From the NCBI GenBank assembly GCA_041392805.1, contig JAWKLJ010000002.1, forward strand, positions 2,495,001 through 2,559,000: a DNA stretch of 64,000 bases, written 5' to 3'. Position numbers and translations under genes: made by a program. Of the stretch, positions 16,305 through 25,168 are shown piece by piece. The DNA comes from Saprospiraceae bacterium (GTDB taxonomy: Bacteria > Bacteroidota > Bacteroidia > Chitinophagales > Saprospiraceae). Below the pieces are notes generated by a model, which had not been told where the DNA came from, did no database searches, and worked only from the letters and a program-made list of their open reading frames with translations. Position 1 is the first letter of the stretch. Each line of letters begins with the position of its first letter.

Positions 16305-18830
16305 TTATTGAATGATTATTTTCTTATTCATCCTTTTTTTGCCAGTTGTCATTTGTATGAAATAGACGCCACTGGGGAGTTGATCGATGCTAATAGTAGC
16401 GGCAAAGTTGCCTGATGGACGATTTTCATCCCAAAGGGTTTTAACTAATTGACCATTCATACTTCGAAGCTCAACCCGGATAGGCGCTGCCTCAGGGAGC
16501 ATCAATTGAAAATTTAGGCAAGAATGGGCAGGATTGGGAAAAATGTTGAAAGCAGGTTCCGGCTCATTGGGGAGTTGGGTGGCCGTTGGGGTAGGTAATT
16601 CATATTTGAACATAGACCTCCCATAGGTAGCCGCTAATAAAAAATCATTAGACCTATTGAGTACCAAATCCATGACCACTACATTTGGCAAATCGCTTCC
16701 CAATACTTCCCAATTCAAGCCATCATTTTCAGAAAAGTAAACGCCAATATCCGTCGCGATATATAGTGCTCCTGTTTGGGTATTGATCTCGATATCATTG
16801 ACCGGAATATCAGGCAAACCATTGTCAATGGCTGTCCAGGATTGGCCGTAATCTATTGATTTATAAACATGTGCGGCATTAGAATTGAATTTGTAACCCG
16901 ACAGGGTTGCATACACTTCGGATGCTTTCAGGGGGGAAGCTAAAACCTTGGTTACCCAACGGGCGGGGAGGTCGCCGGAGGCATTTATCCAGTCCAGGCC
17001 CCCGTTTGGCGAGTGCCAAACATTGCCATCATCGGACCCCGTATAGAGCAACGAATCATTGAAAGGAGAAATACTAATAGACGTAAGGGTGCCATAAGGA
17101 AGGTTGCCATTTGTTTTTCCATTGGTAAGATCTGGGCTGATGACCATCCAGGACAGACCACGGTCAGTAGATTTGAAAAGCCTATTTCTTCCATAATAAA
17201 TGATGTTTGCATCATGTGGACTCATGGCCAGTGGTGTATGCCAATTGGTTCTTTCGGTGGCTTCACTGCTGGGGGTCACCACATCGAAAGAAGCCCCGCC
17301 ATCAATAGAACGGAGCAGGTTTCCATACTGATATTCTGTTAAAACAAAACCCGGGTCATTCGGGTCAAAAAGGGTCGTGAATCCATCTGCATGAATCAAT
17401 ATTTCCCAATCATTGAGGAGGCCCGACGGTGTTCGCATGACACCATTATCCTGGGTGCCACCATATATTCGTCCACTAGCATGAGGGTCTATAGCTGCCG
17501 AATAAAATTGGCTAATAGGTAGGTTTTCAAACTTGACATAATTGGCTCCGCCATCTGTACTTTTAAAAAGTCCGCCATCATTTCCTAACCAAATCAAATC
17601 AGTATCTTCTGGATGGATCCAAATCGCATGTTGATCGACATGGGTATTGGGAAATACCTCCAACCACTGGTTGCCGCCATCTATTGTCTTGACGACATTC
17701 AAGCCGGGGACATAAACTATGTCGGGGTCCTTGGGGTCGACGGCGATCTTCCCGAACCACCACATGAAAGAAACGGAAGGTACGCCATTCCTATTGATTC
17801 GCGTCCAGTGCTCACCGTGGTCCTCCGTTTTATAAATTCCTTCAAGGCTACCACTTTGGGTAGCATAAATAGCATACAAGATATTGGGGTGTGAGGGAGA
17901 AAGGGTAAGACCAATACGTCCTTTTCTAGTGCCTACATCTGGTAAGCCATTCACCAAAGGTACCCAGGAATCACCTCCATCTGTAGACCGAAAAATACCA
18001 GTGGTTTCTCCACCATAACTTCGTCGGTCCAGTGACCGGATTCGTTCCCAGAGCGCTGCGTATATCGTATCGGGTTGTTGTGGATGGATAACTAAATCGA
18101 TAGCGCCGGTAGAATCTGATAAAAAGAGCACTTTTTCCCAATCTTGTCCCCCATTGAGGCTTCGATAGATGCCACGATCTGGCGTTTTTTCAAAGAGGCG
18201 TCCCATAGCTGCTACGAAGACGCGTTCCGGTCGTTTGGGGTCAATTGCCACCGTGCCAATTCCCCCGACCTCTGCCAAACCCAGGCTGCTCCAGTGGTCA
18301 CCTCCATCTACGGAATGAAACAGTCCATTGCCGTCATAAGAAAGTGAGCTACCGCCGCCATTGGCCTCTCCGGTGCCTACATAAATGGACCTTGGATTAT
18401 CAGGTGAAATGGCAATATCACCTATCGCCAGGTTAGTGGCCTCATCAAATACGGGCTCCCAATCCTGGCCGTTGTCCCTGGACCTAAATACGCCGCCCGC
18501 GGCTGCCCCAAAAAAAATTACGGAAGGGGCGTCAGGGTGAACAGAAATACTGGTTATTCTCCCACCGATATTGACAGGTCCAATGGGTGTCCATGGGCTT
18601 AAATTTCTAGTTTGTAATTGTCCTTTTTTTGCTAAAACAGCTTGTCGGTAAGCTCGATGGTCAATGTTGCCCGAAGGAAAAGCGCGCTGTAAATAGAACC
18701 AATCGCCTGGAACATGTTTAGCCGATTCTGCTTCAAAAAAAGAATCCCTGTTTTCTTTGGGAACACAGCTAAATGTTAGCCATATAATCAGACCCAAAAA
18801 AACAGGGATAGTATATCTAACTTCGGTCAT
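16305..18830 (-). CDS. BNR/sortilin-like repeat protein with T9SS sorting domain
   Basis: 841 aa from the ATG at 18830 (an upstream in-frame ATG at 18881 lies beyond the likely promoter). Many Asp-box motifs of the SxDxGxxW type are present ('RSRDNGQDWEPV', 'HSVDGGDHWSSL', 'RSLNGGQDWEKV', 'RSTDGGDSWVPL', 'KSIDYGQSWTAI'), giving one or two large seven-to-ten-bladed propellers as in VPS10/sortilin and glycosidase-associated proteins. The last 80 residues ('NIFPNPAHSCLNF' to 'MNKKIIIQ') are a T9SS type A sorting domain, so the protein is exported to the surface. The N-terminal signal ends LTFSC, which looks like a lipobox. Confidence 0.82.
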   Translation of the reverse strand: MTEVRYTIPVFLGLIIWLTFSCVPKENRDSFFEAESAKHVPGDWFYLQRAFPSGNIDHRAYRQAVLAKKGQLQTRNLSPWTPIGPVNIGGRITSISVHPDAPSVIFFGAAAGGVFRSRDNGQDWEPVFDEATNLAIGDIAISPDNPRSIYVGTGEANGGGSSLSYDGNGLFHSVDGGDHWSSLGLAEVGGIGTVAIDPKRPERVFVAAMGRLFEKTPDRGIYRSLNGGQDWEKVLFLSDSTGAIDLVIHPQQPDTIYAALWERIRSLDRRSYGGETTGIFRSTDGGDSWVPLVNGLPDVGTRKGRIGLTLSPSHPNILYAIYATQSGSLEGIYKTEDHGEHWTRINRNGVPSVSFMWWFGKIAVDPKDPDIVYVPGLNVVKTIDGGNQWLEVFPNTHVDQHAIWIHPEDTDLIWLGNDGGLFKSTDGGANYVKFENLPISQFYSAAIDPHASGRIYGGTQDNGVMRTPSGLLNDWEILIHADGFTTLFDPNDPGFVLTEYQYGNLLRSIDGGASFDVVTPSSEATERTNWHTPLAMSPHDANIIYYGRNRLFKSTDRGLSWMVISPDLTNGKTNGNLPYGTLTSISISPFNDSLLYTGSDDGNVWHSPNGGLDWINASGDLPARWVTKVLASPLKASEVYATLSGYKFNSNAAHVYKSIDYGQSWTAIDNGLPDIPVNDIEINTQTGALYIATDIGVYFSENDGLNWEVLGSDLPNVVVMDLVLNRSNDFLLAATYGRSMFKYELPTPTATQLPNEPEPAFNIFPNPAHSCLNFQLMLPEAAPIRVELRSMNGQLVKTLWDENRPSGNFAATISIDQLPSGVYFIQMTTGKKRMNKKIIIQ

Positions 18831-18849
18831 AATTTCAGTACTTATGATC

Positions 18850-18857
18850 CAAAGATA
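18850..18857 (-). promoter_or_regulatory. -7 box upstream of the BNR/T9SS gene
   Basis: Minus strand reads TATCTTTG, matching TAnnTTTG, 19 bp before the ATG at 18830. It supports that start over the one at 18881 and suggests that this gene has its own promoter apart from the TIR-TPR-SDR gene upstream. Confidence 0.5.
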
Positions 18858-18905
18858 ATTAAGTCTACAAGCATTTTGCAAGCAAGTCTATTTCTTATTA
18901 GCTTG

Positions 18906-21380
18906 TTAGGTGTTCATCATCAGCAAGGTTTGTACATTTACATGTGCAGGACGGGTAGCCATGAAATAAATAGCCTCTGCCACATCTGTCGCAGAAAGTG
19001 CTTGGAAGCCTTCCTGGGTCATGGCTTTCTCCTCACCACCATCGGTTGCAAATCCGGTTTCTTCTACCTGAGCAGGGCTGATCTGGCTGACTCGTATATG
19101 GTTTTTGGACAAATCCATTCGCATGGCCTTTGTCAATCCATCAATGGCATCCCTGCCATCTGCGGAACCCACATTAATGATATGTCCGCTATTGCGCTTC
19201 ACCATTTGAGGTGAAATGGCCCTGGTGAGATGGAGTACCCCTTTTAGATTGGTATCCACCATTTCTTCCCAATGGCTGAGTTCGCCCTCCTGAATAGGGG
19301 CATGTCCTTTAGCTTTTCCGGCATTATTGATTAAAATGTCAACGTTTTGCCATTCCTCTCCGAGGCTTTCAACGGCTTTGGTTAAATCCGAAGATTGGGT
19401 AATATCAAAGGGTAATAATTTAACAGCGATTTGGTGCTCTTTTTCAAAGGTAGTCTTTAATTCATCCAATCTATCTTCCCTTCTTCCATTGAGAATAAGC
19501 CGGAAACCATTGGCTGCAAAAATCTCGGCAGTTGCTTTACCAATGCCAGAAGTTGCACCGCTGATAAAAACGGTTTTGCCATTACCTGGTCGGTTTTTCT
19601 TCAGCTTCAGGTTTTCTTCCTCTCTGGCATTGATCAGGTTTTCTAGCCGAGAAATATTTTCTTTAAGTGCCTCAAGCGTGGTTTGTTCAATGGCTGTTGT
19701 ATCATGTGCAACAGCAGTTAGGTTAAATGCCATATCGTTTTCGATGGTTTTTAATTCTGGATTAATTTGAGTTGCCATTTCATATGACTTGGCTGCTGCT
19801 ACTGCATTGCCTTGCCGATGGTAGATCAGCGCAAGATCATAATGTGCAAAAGGATGGTCGGGAGACAAGCTCAAAGTCTTTTGCAAATAGGGTATTGCCG
19901 TTTCTGGCTGTTTTAGCTTTTCACTTAGCAACAAACTGTACTGGTAAAATGCATCTGCATTCTCTGGTTCTTCTGTTACGGCCTCTGCCAACAAAGCGGC
20001 AGCTGGCACGGCTTTTTCATCAAAATGATGAGCCCATACGACACCAAGCCGGTATTTGAGTTTAGGAAAAGCAGGGTTAAGCTGGTACAGTTTTTCATAG
20101 GCCGTGGCAGCCATCGCAAAATCTTCTTCAATTTCAGACACCTCACCTAGCAAAAATAAACTGTCCTCATGTACAGGTGTTTTTTGCGCGGCAGCTACTA
20201 AGAGTGCTTTAGCAGCCGGAAGATTTTGATCGAATTGAGCCAAAATCAAAGACTGGTAGTAATCAATAACAGGTGTATCATAACTTTCGTTTGCATCCCG
20301 CAATTGTTCCAGGGCTTCCTCAGAACGGCCGCCTTCTGCCAGGGTCCAGGCACTTTCAATAATAGTCTCAATAGACAGGGGTTCCTCCTGCTCTTCCTCT
20401 TCGAGCGTATCCTCGATGCCCTCTTCTTCTTCCTCCTCTATGGTCTCTTCCAAAATGGCTTCAAAAGCCGCTTCAACTTCTGGAGCATGGTATTCATCAG
20501 AAAGATCATTGGCATAAACCTCTTCGCCTTCTTCTTCCTCTTCTTCTGCCTGGTTTATTTCAAGTTCGATTTTTGAGTGTGAATATAGCGGAGCATGTTC
20601 ATTGGCCATCCCTTCTTCTTCAGCTTGTTCGGCTTTATCCAGCAAATCCATACCCGGTATATCATTTATTGCTATATCTGGCATTTCAGTATAATTCCCA
20701 TCATTTCTTTCCATCACATCAACCTCGGCATGGTCTCCTCCAGCTGCATTACCTGCTTGTTGTTGCATACGGTAGTGCAATCTGTTTTTTTGAAAACTTT
20801 CCCAGGCATGTTGATCGCCGATAAATTGGAAAAGTACCTGAAAGTCATTATGCGAAAACTCCTCAAGGCTATAATGCGTTATGTTCCTCAATACCCTTAG
20901 AAACTCACTCGTTTCGCTCGATATTTCTCTAATGGATTTAAGGTGCTCATTAAATGCAGCTTCATCCAGGTCGGATAATTCCCGTTTTTGCCGACGTAAA
21001 TCCAGGTATTGGTCCTGCCAATAATTAATATATTGGATCATATCGCTAATGCGATCAAATTGAGTAGGGACAAGGATGGGGTCGTCGTTCTCCTTTCTCA
21101 CGCCATCAATTACAATAGGCAGAATTTGATCTTGCCGTTCATTGAGCATATGCAAACCACCTAGCATACAAGCCGTTGATTTGAGATAGTTATCAGAAAT
21201 CAACAGTAAAATAGGGCCCTTGTGCTTTAAGACTTGCTCCGTTAATAATTTATCGGCATTGGTTCGGGAACCATAAAGGTGGATAAGGTCCCCAAGGGCG
21301 GGGCTCAACTGTTGGTCTAAGCTCTCTGCTACATTGATGTTATCGATACAGTAGGCTATAGCAATGTTTTGGGTATTCAT
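18906..21380 (-). CDS. TIR-TPR-SDR fusion protein
   Basis: 824 aa, no signal peptide, hence cytosolic. Residues 1-160 look like a TIR domain: 'AIAYCIDNINVAESLDQQL', 'GPILLLISDNYLKSTAC' and 'ILPIVIDGV' fit the beta-A, beta-D/alpha and beta-E parts. The position of the usual catalytic Glu (CxxE) is G74. Residues 215-340 are a low-complexity acidic linker with runs of Glu. Residues 340-560 are about six TPR units ('AFYQYSLLLSEKL', 'AHYDLALIYHRQGN'), then a short coiled coil. Residues 600-824 are a short-chain dehydrogenase domain with SGATSGIG (607-614) and NNAG (685-688), but the YxxxK active-site segment is missing. The start ATG overlaps the stop of the thioredoxin-like gene (ATGA). The function is unknown; a signalling scaffold is my inference. 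Confidence 0.85.
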   Translation of the reverse strand: MNTQNIAIAYCIDNINVAESLDQQLSPALGDLIHLYGSRTNADKLLTEQVLKHKGPILLLISDNYLKSTACMLGGLHMLNERQDQILPIVIDGVRKENDDPILVPTQFDRISDMIQYINYWQDQYLDLRRQKRELSDLDEAAFNEHLKSIREISSETSEFLRVLRNITHYSLEEFSHNDFQVLFQFIGDQHAWESFQKNRLHYRMQQQAGNAAGGDHAEVDVMERNDGNYTEMPDIAINDIPGMDLLDKAEQAEEEGMANEHAPLYSHSKIELEINQAEEEEEEGEEVYANDLSDEYHAPEVEAAFEAILEETIEEEEEEGIEDTLEEEEQEEPLSIETIIESAWTLAEGGRSEEALEQLRDANESYDTPVIDYYQSLILAQFDQNLPAAKALLVAAAQKTPVHEDSLFLLGEVSEIEEDFAMAATAYEKLYQLNPAFPKLKYRLGVVWAHHFDEKAVPAAALLAEAVTEEPENADAFYQYSLLLSEKLKQPETAIPYLQKTLSLSPDHPFAHYDLALIYHRQGNAVAAAKSYEMATQINPELKTIENDMAFNLTAVAHDTTAIEQTTLEALKENISRLENLINAREEENLKLKKNRPGNGKTVFISGATSGIGKATAEIFAANGFRLILNGRREDRLDELKTTFEKEHQIAVKLLPFDITQSSDLTKAVESLGEEWQNVDILINNAGKAKGHAPIQEGELSHWEEMVDTNLKGVLHLTRAISPQMVKRNSGHIINVGSADGRDAIDGLTKAMRMDLSKNHIRVSQISPAQVEETGFATDGGEEKAMTQEGFQALSATDVAEAIYFMATRPAHVNVQTLLMMNT

Positions 21381-22729
21381 ATTATTTTTTTGGGATGTTC
21401 GGTGGTTAGTTGATCAATAGTTTGTTCGAATTCCTTTATAAAGTCCGGATATTTACTAGTCGCTGGGCCCGTAAATCCGGTATGAATTTTCCGTACTTGT
21501 CCCATTTTATCAATAAAAATAAGGGTAGGGTAGGAGATGATATGATTCAGCATCGGAAGCGATTTTGCAGCTTCTGCATTATCAGAATGACCAGCCAGCA
21601 GGAGTTCATAATTGATATGCATCCCTTCTTTATAACGTTTTATGGCTTCCATTGCTTTTTTCTCCTCTTTATGTCGTTCAAAAGATAAACCGATTACTTG
21701 AAGTTCTTTTTCAGGATTTTTGGATAAATAATCTACTAAAAAAGCAGTTTCATCGCGACAATTGGGGCACCATGTTCCCAAAATTTGTACGAGGGTTACC
21801 TTATTTTGGTAGGCTTCGTCGGTCAGTGAAACAACTTGGCCTGCTGTATTTTTAAAGGAAAATGCAAGTCGATCGTACCCTTCTTTCAGATAAGTCAATG
21901 CATTAGGATCGCGCAAACTGGCGGCAGGGTTGCGCTTTGCTTCCCAAACAGCTCTGTAATGATTACCCGATAAAAAGGACCCCATTAAGCGATTATCAGG
22001 TTGGATTTTAGCTTCAAAGAGGAAGGCATGCGAACCATCAAAACAAGACATATATAATTTATCAGCTTGCACGGTTCCTTCTAAAAAGCGGTAATCACCT
22101 AATTCGGTGAGAAAGGTGCCGGTAATGTAATTGCCATCCTGAACAAATTCCCCGATGGCGTTTTCCGTGGTACCTTCTTCGTCTGTAAAAACGGTTTCCC
22201 ATTTGCCCGTCAAATCTAAGATGGGCGGTTTTTTTAGCTGGGTAAAGCGGTGATTCTGGCCGAATCGGGCCGTAAAAGGAATTTGGTAATTGTCTCTATT
22301 ATTAACGATCCAATAGCCTTGGATCAGGTTTCCTTCATAGATACCTTTGATATAGGAGTCGTAAAGAGGAAAATTAATCCAAACCGTGTCTTTGGCTGTT
22401 TTTCGATCAATGCCCATTTTGATATCGGATACCCCAATAATTTCACTACCGTTTTTGATTTCGATATAAAAGTCAGTTTCGTTGGTATATTTCACCTCAA
22501 AGGTAAAAGGGAGTTCTCCCGAACTGATTTCTTCCAACTTTAAATTCACTTTTTCAGGGAGCGGTTGCCCCTTAGGATTAGGGCTGATAGGATTCGGGAT
22601 AAGGGTTAACTCCGCACGCCATGGTCCTGGAGGTAAGCCCGAAAAGGGCCTGTCAATTACGATGCAGGAAGATAAAAGCAAAAAAGGAAGTATAAATAAA
22701 TACCATACCTTTTTGAAAGAATGAGTCAT
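21377..22729 (-). CDS. Lipoprotein with TlpA-like thioredoxin domain
   Basis: 450 aa with lipoprotein signal (lipobox LSSC, C22). Residues 30-290 form a beta-rich region of unknown type ('GYWIVNNRDNYQIPFTARFG', 'LDLTGKWETVF', 'GEFVQDGNYITGTFLTELGDYRFLEG'). Residues 290-440 are a TlpA/ResA-like thioredoxin fold with C321-P-N-C324 in 'ILGTWCPNCRDE' and the cis-Pro segment 'ISYPTLIFID'. Such proteins reduce or relay disulfides in the periplasm. The last codon overlaps the start of the TIR-TPR-SDR gene, so both are made from one message although they act in different compartments. Confidence 0.85.
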   Translation of the reverse strand: MTHSFKKVWYLFILPFLLLSSCIVIDRPFSGLPPGPWRAELTLIPNPISPNPKGQPLPEKVNLKLEEISSGELPFTFEVKYTNETDFYIEIKNGSEIIGVSDIKMGIDRKTAKDTVWINFPLYDSYIKGIYEGNLIQGYWIVNNRDNYQIPFTARFGQNHRFTQLKKPPILDLTGKWETVFTDEEGTTENAIGEFVQDGNYITGTFLTELGDYRFLEGTVQADKLYMSCFDGSHAFLFEAKIQPDNRLMGSFLSGNHYRAVWEAKRNPAASLRDPNALTYLKEGYDRLAFSFKNTAGQVVSLTDEAYQNKVTLVQILGTWCPNCRDETAFLVDYLSKNPEKELQVIGLSFERHKEEKKAMEAIKRYKEGMHINYELLLAGHSDNAEAAKSLPMLNHIISYPTLIFIDKMGQVRKIHTGFTGPATSKYPDFIKEFEQTIDQLTTEHPKKII

Positions 22730-22746
22730 GTACGATTAAGTTTAAT

Positions 22747-22753
22747 CAAAGTA
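22747..22753 (-). promoter_or_regulatory. Possible -7 box (TACTTTG) before the thioredoxin/TIR operon
   Basis: The minus strand reads TACTTTG, one base shorter than the TAnnTTTG consensus, 17 bp before the ATG at 22729. Weak evidence, but it is the only candidate near this two-gene unit. Confidence 0.3.
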
Positions 22754-22769
22754 AGCACTCAAAGGAGCA

Positions 22770-22954
22770 CTTCGTTATACTGCTTAAATTTAATGATCAG
22801 AACACCTCTTTTATTACATAACCATAAATTCTAGCTGTTTGTTATAATACAGGCTAAAAAATGCTTATAAAATAAACAGGTTGAGCATGCCGGTATGATG
22901 GCAAAGGCGATATTAGAGACCCTCAAAGCAGCGACAAGGATTGAAACCAATTGG
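22770..22954. other. Gene-free gap upstream of the small SH3-like gene
   Basis: AT-rich DNA with no supported gene. A short plus-strand frame (34 codons from 22897) overlaps the end of the antisense gene and lacks any sign of coding; not annotated as a gene. Confidence 0.3.
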
Positions 22955-23485
22955 TTAGCCTTTTTCCCCTACAAAATGATCTTCTTTGTATTTGAATAAA
23001 ACATTAAAGGTGGTCAGGCTACCATAAATACGTGTAATGTATTGCTGAAGATTCAATTTTTCCTCATCACTTAAGTTGCTACTATTAATTCTTTGTTCCA
23101 TTACCCGCACGCGATCTCTTACCATAACGATTTTATGGAAAAAAGTTACAATGGGAAATTCTTTTGTCTTTAAACTTTCATCTGCCGGCTTGAGTACCAG
23201 GGTGCCACCTTCCCAGCGATCGCCCAACTCCACCACTTCGGTAATATCAGAAAAATGGCGAAGGATTTTGATTAAAGACTTTTCGGCTTCGGAAAAAGAA
23301 ATTTGTTCTTGGGCAGGCATGGCTTCAACGATTTCCCACTGGCTATAATCCAACCCAACGTGTTTAATCCCATATAAAATGAAGCAGACTTCATAAGCGG
23401 CTTTATGCAAACGGATAACGACTCCGTCGCCGTAGGCTGGATGTTTCACCCTTGAGCCTATTCCCAAAAGATTGGATGCACTCAT
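22955..23485 (-). CDS. Conserved hypothetical with N-terminal SH3-like motif
   Basis: 176 aa, cytosolic. The N-terminus 'GIGSRVKHPAYGDGVVIRLHKAAYEVCFILYGIKHVGL' resembles small SH3-like barrels (as in CarD or UvrD tails, which share the 'V.HP.fG.G.V' pattern). The rest is helical with many charged residues and the end 'YGSLTTFNVLFKYKEDHF'. A nucleic-acid or RNA polymerase contact is possible but not shown. It is alone on this strand between the TIR operon and the symporter, with non-coding gaps of 225 and 145 bp. Confidence 0.75.
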   Translation of the reverse strand: MSASNLLGIGSRVKHPAYGDGVVIRLHKAAYEVCFILYGIKHVGLDYSQWEIVEAMPAQEQISFSEAEKSLIKILRHFSDITEVVELGDRWEGGTLVLKPADESLKTKEFPIVTFFHKIVMVRDRVRVMEQRINSSNLSDEEKLNLQQYITRIYGSLTTFNVLFKYKEDHFVGEKG

Positions 23486-23630
23486 CTGACTGAAAATTTC
23501 TAAAATTTAAAATGAGGGGTTAAAAAGCCTTTCTTGTTAAGTTGTATCAGAAAGAATGGCTAGAAAATATAAGCATTTATAATGCTACGTGTCGATTATA
23601 CGGTTTGTCATTCTAAAAGTTTCGCGGTGC

Positions 23631-24935
23631 TTATTTTGTGGCATAGTTATCGTCCCAGTTTTTTACCTCTGGCGTTCCTAGTTTGCCAATGCTTTTTGCT
23701 ACCAGCATGGCAACGGTGGCATCACCTGTTACATTAGCGACGGTTCGACACATGTCCAATGGTCGATCAATGGCAAAAATGAGAGCCAAACCAGCCTCGG
23801 GGATACCCGCTTGCCCTAAAACGATGACCAGCATGACCATTCCGGCTCCGGGGACCGCTGCAGAACCAATCGAAGCAAGGGTAGCCGTGACAATAATGCC
23901 CAATTGGGTACCCAAACTGAGATCCATATTAAAGGCTTGGGCAATAAAAACCGCTGCCACTGCCTGGTATAAACTCGTTCCATCCATGTTGATGGTTGCC
24001 CCAATTGGGAGCACGAAGCTGGTCACTTCTTCTTCAACCCCCAGGTGTTCTTCGACCCTTTCCATGGTTACCGGTAAGGTAGCAGCACTTGAACTGGTAG
24101 AAAAAGCCAGCAATTGAGCGGGAGAAATGCCTTTAAAGAAAAAGCCATAATCTTTTTTTGCAAAGACTTTAACCAAAAGTGGATACATGCCAAATATAAG
24201 GATACCCAAGCCCAATAGCACTGAAGCGGCATAGCCTAAAAGCGCAACGAATAAGTCAGCACTTGGGGATTCAACTACCAGTGCTGCCAATAAGGCAAAA
24301 ACCCCGTAAGGTGCGCCAAGCATAATCAGGTCAATCATTTTAAGAATGACCTCGTTCATCCCATCAAAAAAATCTTTTACAGGTTTGGCCTTTTCAGCAG
24401 GGATCAGAATCAAACCAATCCCGAAGAAGATGACAAAGAATATTACCTGTAGCATATTTCCGTTGCTGGTGGCTGCCCCAATGATGTTTTCGGGAACAAT
24501 ATCAATCAATGGCTGTAATGGACCAGCTTTAAGCTGAGATTCAGCTTGCGAGATACGCTGTTCGGCATCTCCGGCATAAGTAGCCATCAATTCAATCCTG
24601 GTTTCTTCCTTGATGAGTTTTCCGGGTTGGATAATATTGACAATGATAAGCCCTAATGTCACCGCAAAAACAGTGGTCATTATATAAATGCCTATGGTCC
24701 TACCCCCCATTTTGGATAGTTTGGAAATGTCTTGAAGATCAGAAAGCCCTTTTATCAAGGAGGCCACAATAAGGGGAATGGCTATTAGTTTCAAGGAATT
24801 AATAAAAATGGTCCCAAAAGGTTTGACCCAGTCCAAAACAAATTGATTCCACCCTAGCCTGGAGGCGACGGCACCAAATGCTACGCCAATAAACATACCT
24901 ATTAAAATCTGCCAGTGTAATGCTAATTTTTTCAT
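23631..24935 (-). CDS. Dicarboxylate/amino acid:cation symporter (DAACS)
   Basis: 434 aa inner-membrane protein. The GltPh-type signature elements are present: the serine-rich loop 'AFSTSSSAATLPVTMERVEEHLGVEEEVTSFVLPIGATINMDGTSLYQ' (HP1 and TM7 with NMDGT), HP2 'STLASIGSAAVPGAG'-like and 'IDRPLDMCRTVANVTGDA' in TM8. It takes up glutamate, aspartate or C4-dicarboxylates with Na+ or H+. The Arg in TM8 (DMCRTVANV) favours acidic substrates, as in glutamate/aspartate carriers. Single-gene unit. Confidence 0.92.
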   Translation of the reverse strand: MKKLALHWQILIGMFIGVAFGAVASRLGWNQFVLDWVKPFGTIFINSLKLIAIPLIVASLIKGLSDLQDISKLSKMGGRTIGIYIMTTVFAVTLGLIIVNIIQPGKLIKEETRIELMATYAGDAEQRISQAESQLKAGPLQPLIDIVPENIIGAATSNGNMLQVIFFVIFFGIGLILIPAEKAKPVKDFFDGMNEVILKMIDLIMLGAPYGVFALLAALVVESPSADLFVALLGYAASVLLGLGILIFGMYPLLVKVFAKKDYGFFFKGISPAQLLAFSTSSSAATLPVTMERVEEHLGVEEEVTSFVLPIGATINMDGTSLYQAVAAVFIAQAFNMDLSLGTQLGIIVTATLASIGSAAVPGAGMVMLVIVLGQAGIPEAGLALIFAIDRPLDMCRTVANVTGDATVAMLVAKSIGKLGTPEVKNWDDNYATK

Positions 24936-25168
24936 GAATTAAATTGGGTTTTGCTGTTTGCCTCCAAAATATGCATCTAACGGCAGAATTTTGTGATTTC
25001 AGCTATAATTTTCCCACTTCCTATGTCGCATGGGTTTTAATTCCGAATTAAATTTTACTCAGTCGTAATTTTCTTTAAATTGTAGATTGTAAAAAATCAG
25101 TAAAAAAGTAAACATGTTGAGGGATAAGTGCAAAAATCATGGAATATTTGCCATTCAAAAAATAAATT

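Noticed and set aside
18831..18881. Upstream in-frame ATG of the BNR protein at 18881
   Set aside because: It precedes the likely -7 box and would block a normal signal peptide.
20379..20570. Runs of TCTTCT as a tandem repeat element
   Set aside because: They are simply the Glu-rich linker codons of the TIR-TPR-SDR gene on the minus strand.
22915..22951. A sequence ending GGATTGAAACC, like the 3' end of some CRISPR repeats
   Set aside because: Only one copy, no spaced repeats around it and no cas genes in the window.
22897..23001. A 34-codon plus-strand open frame ('MMAKAILETLKAATRI...')
   Set aside because: Short, no coding signals, and its end is antisense to the 22955-23485 gene.
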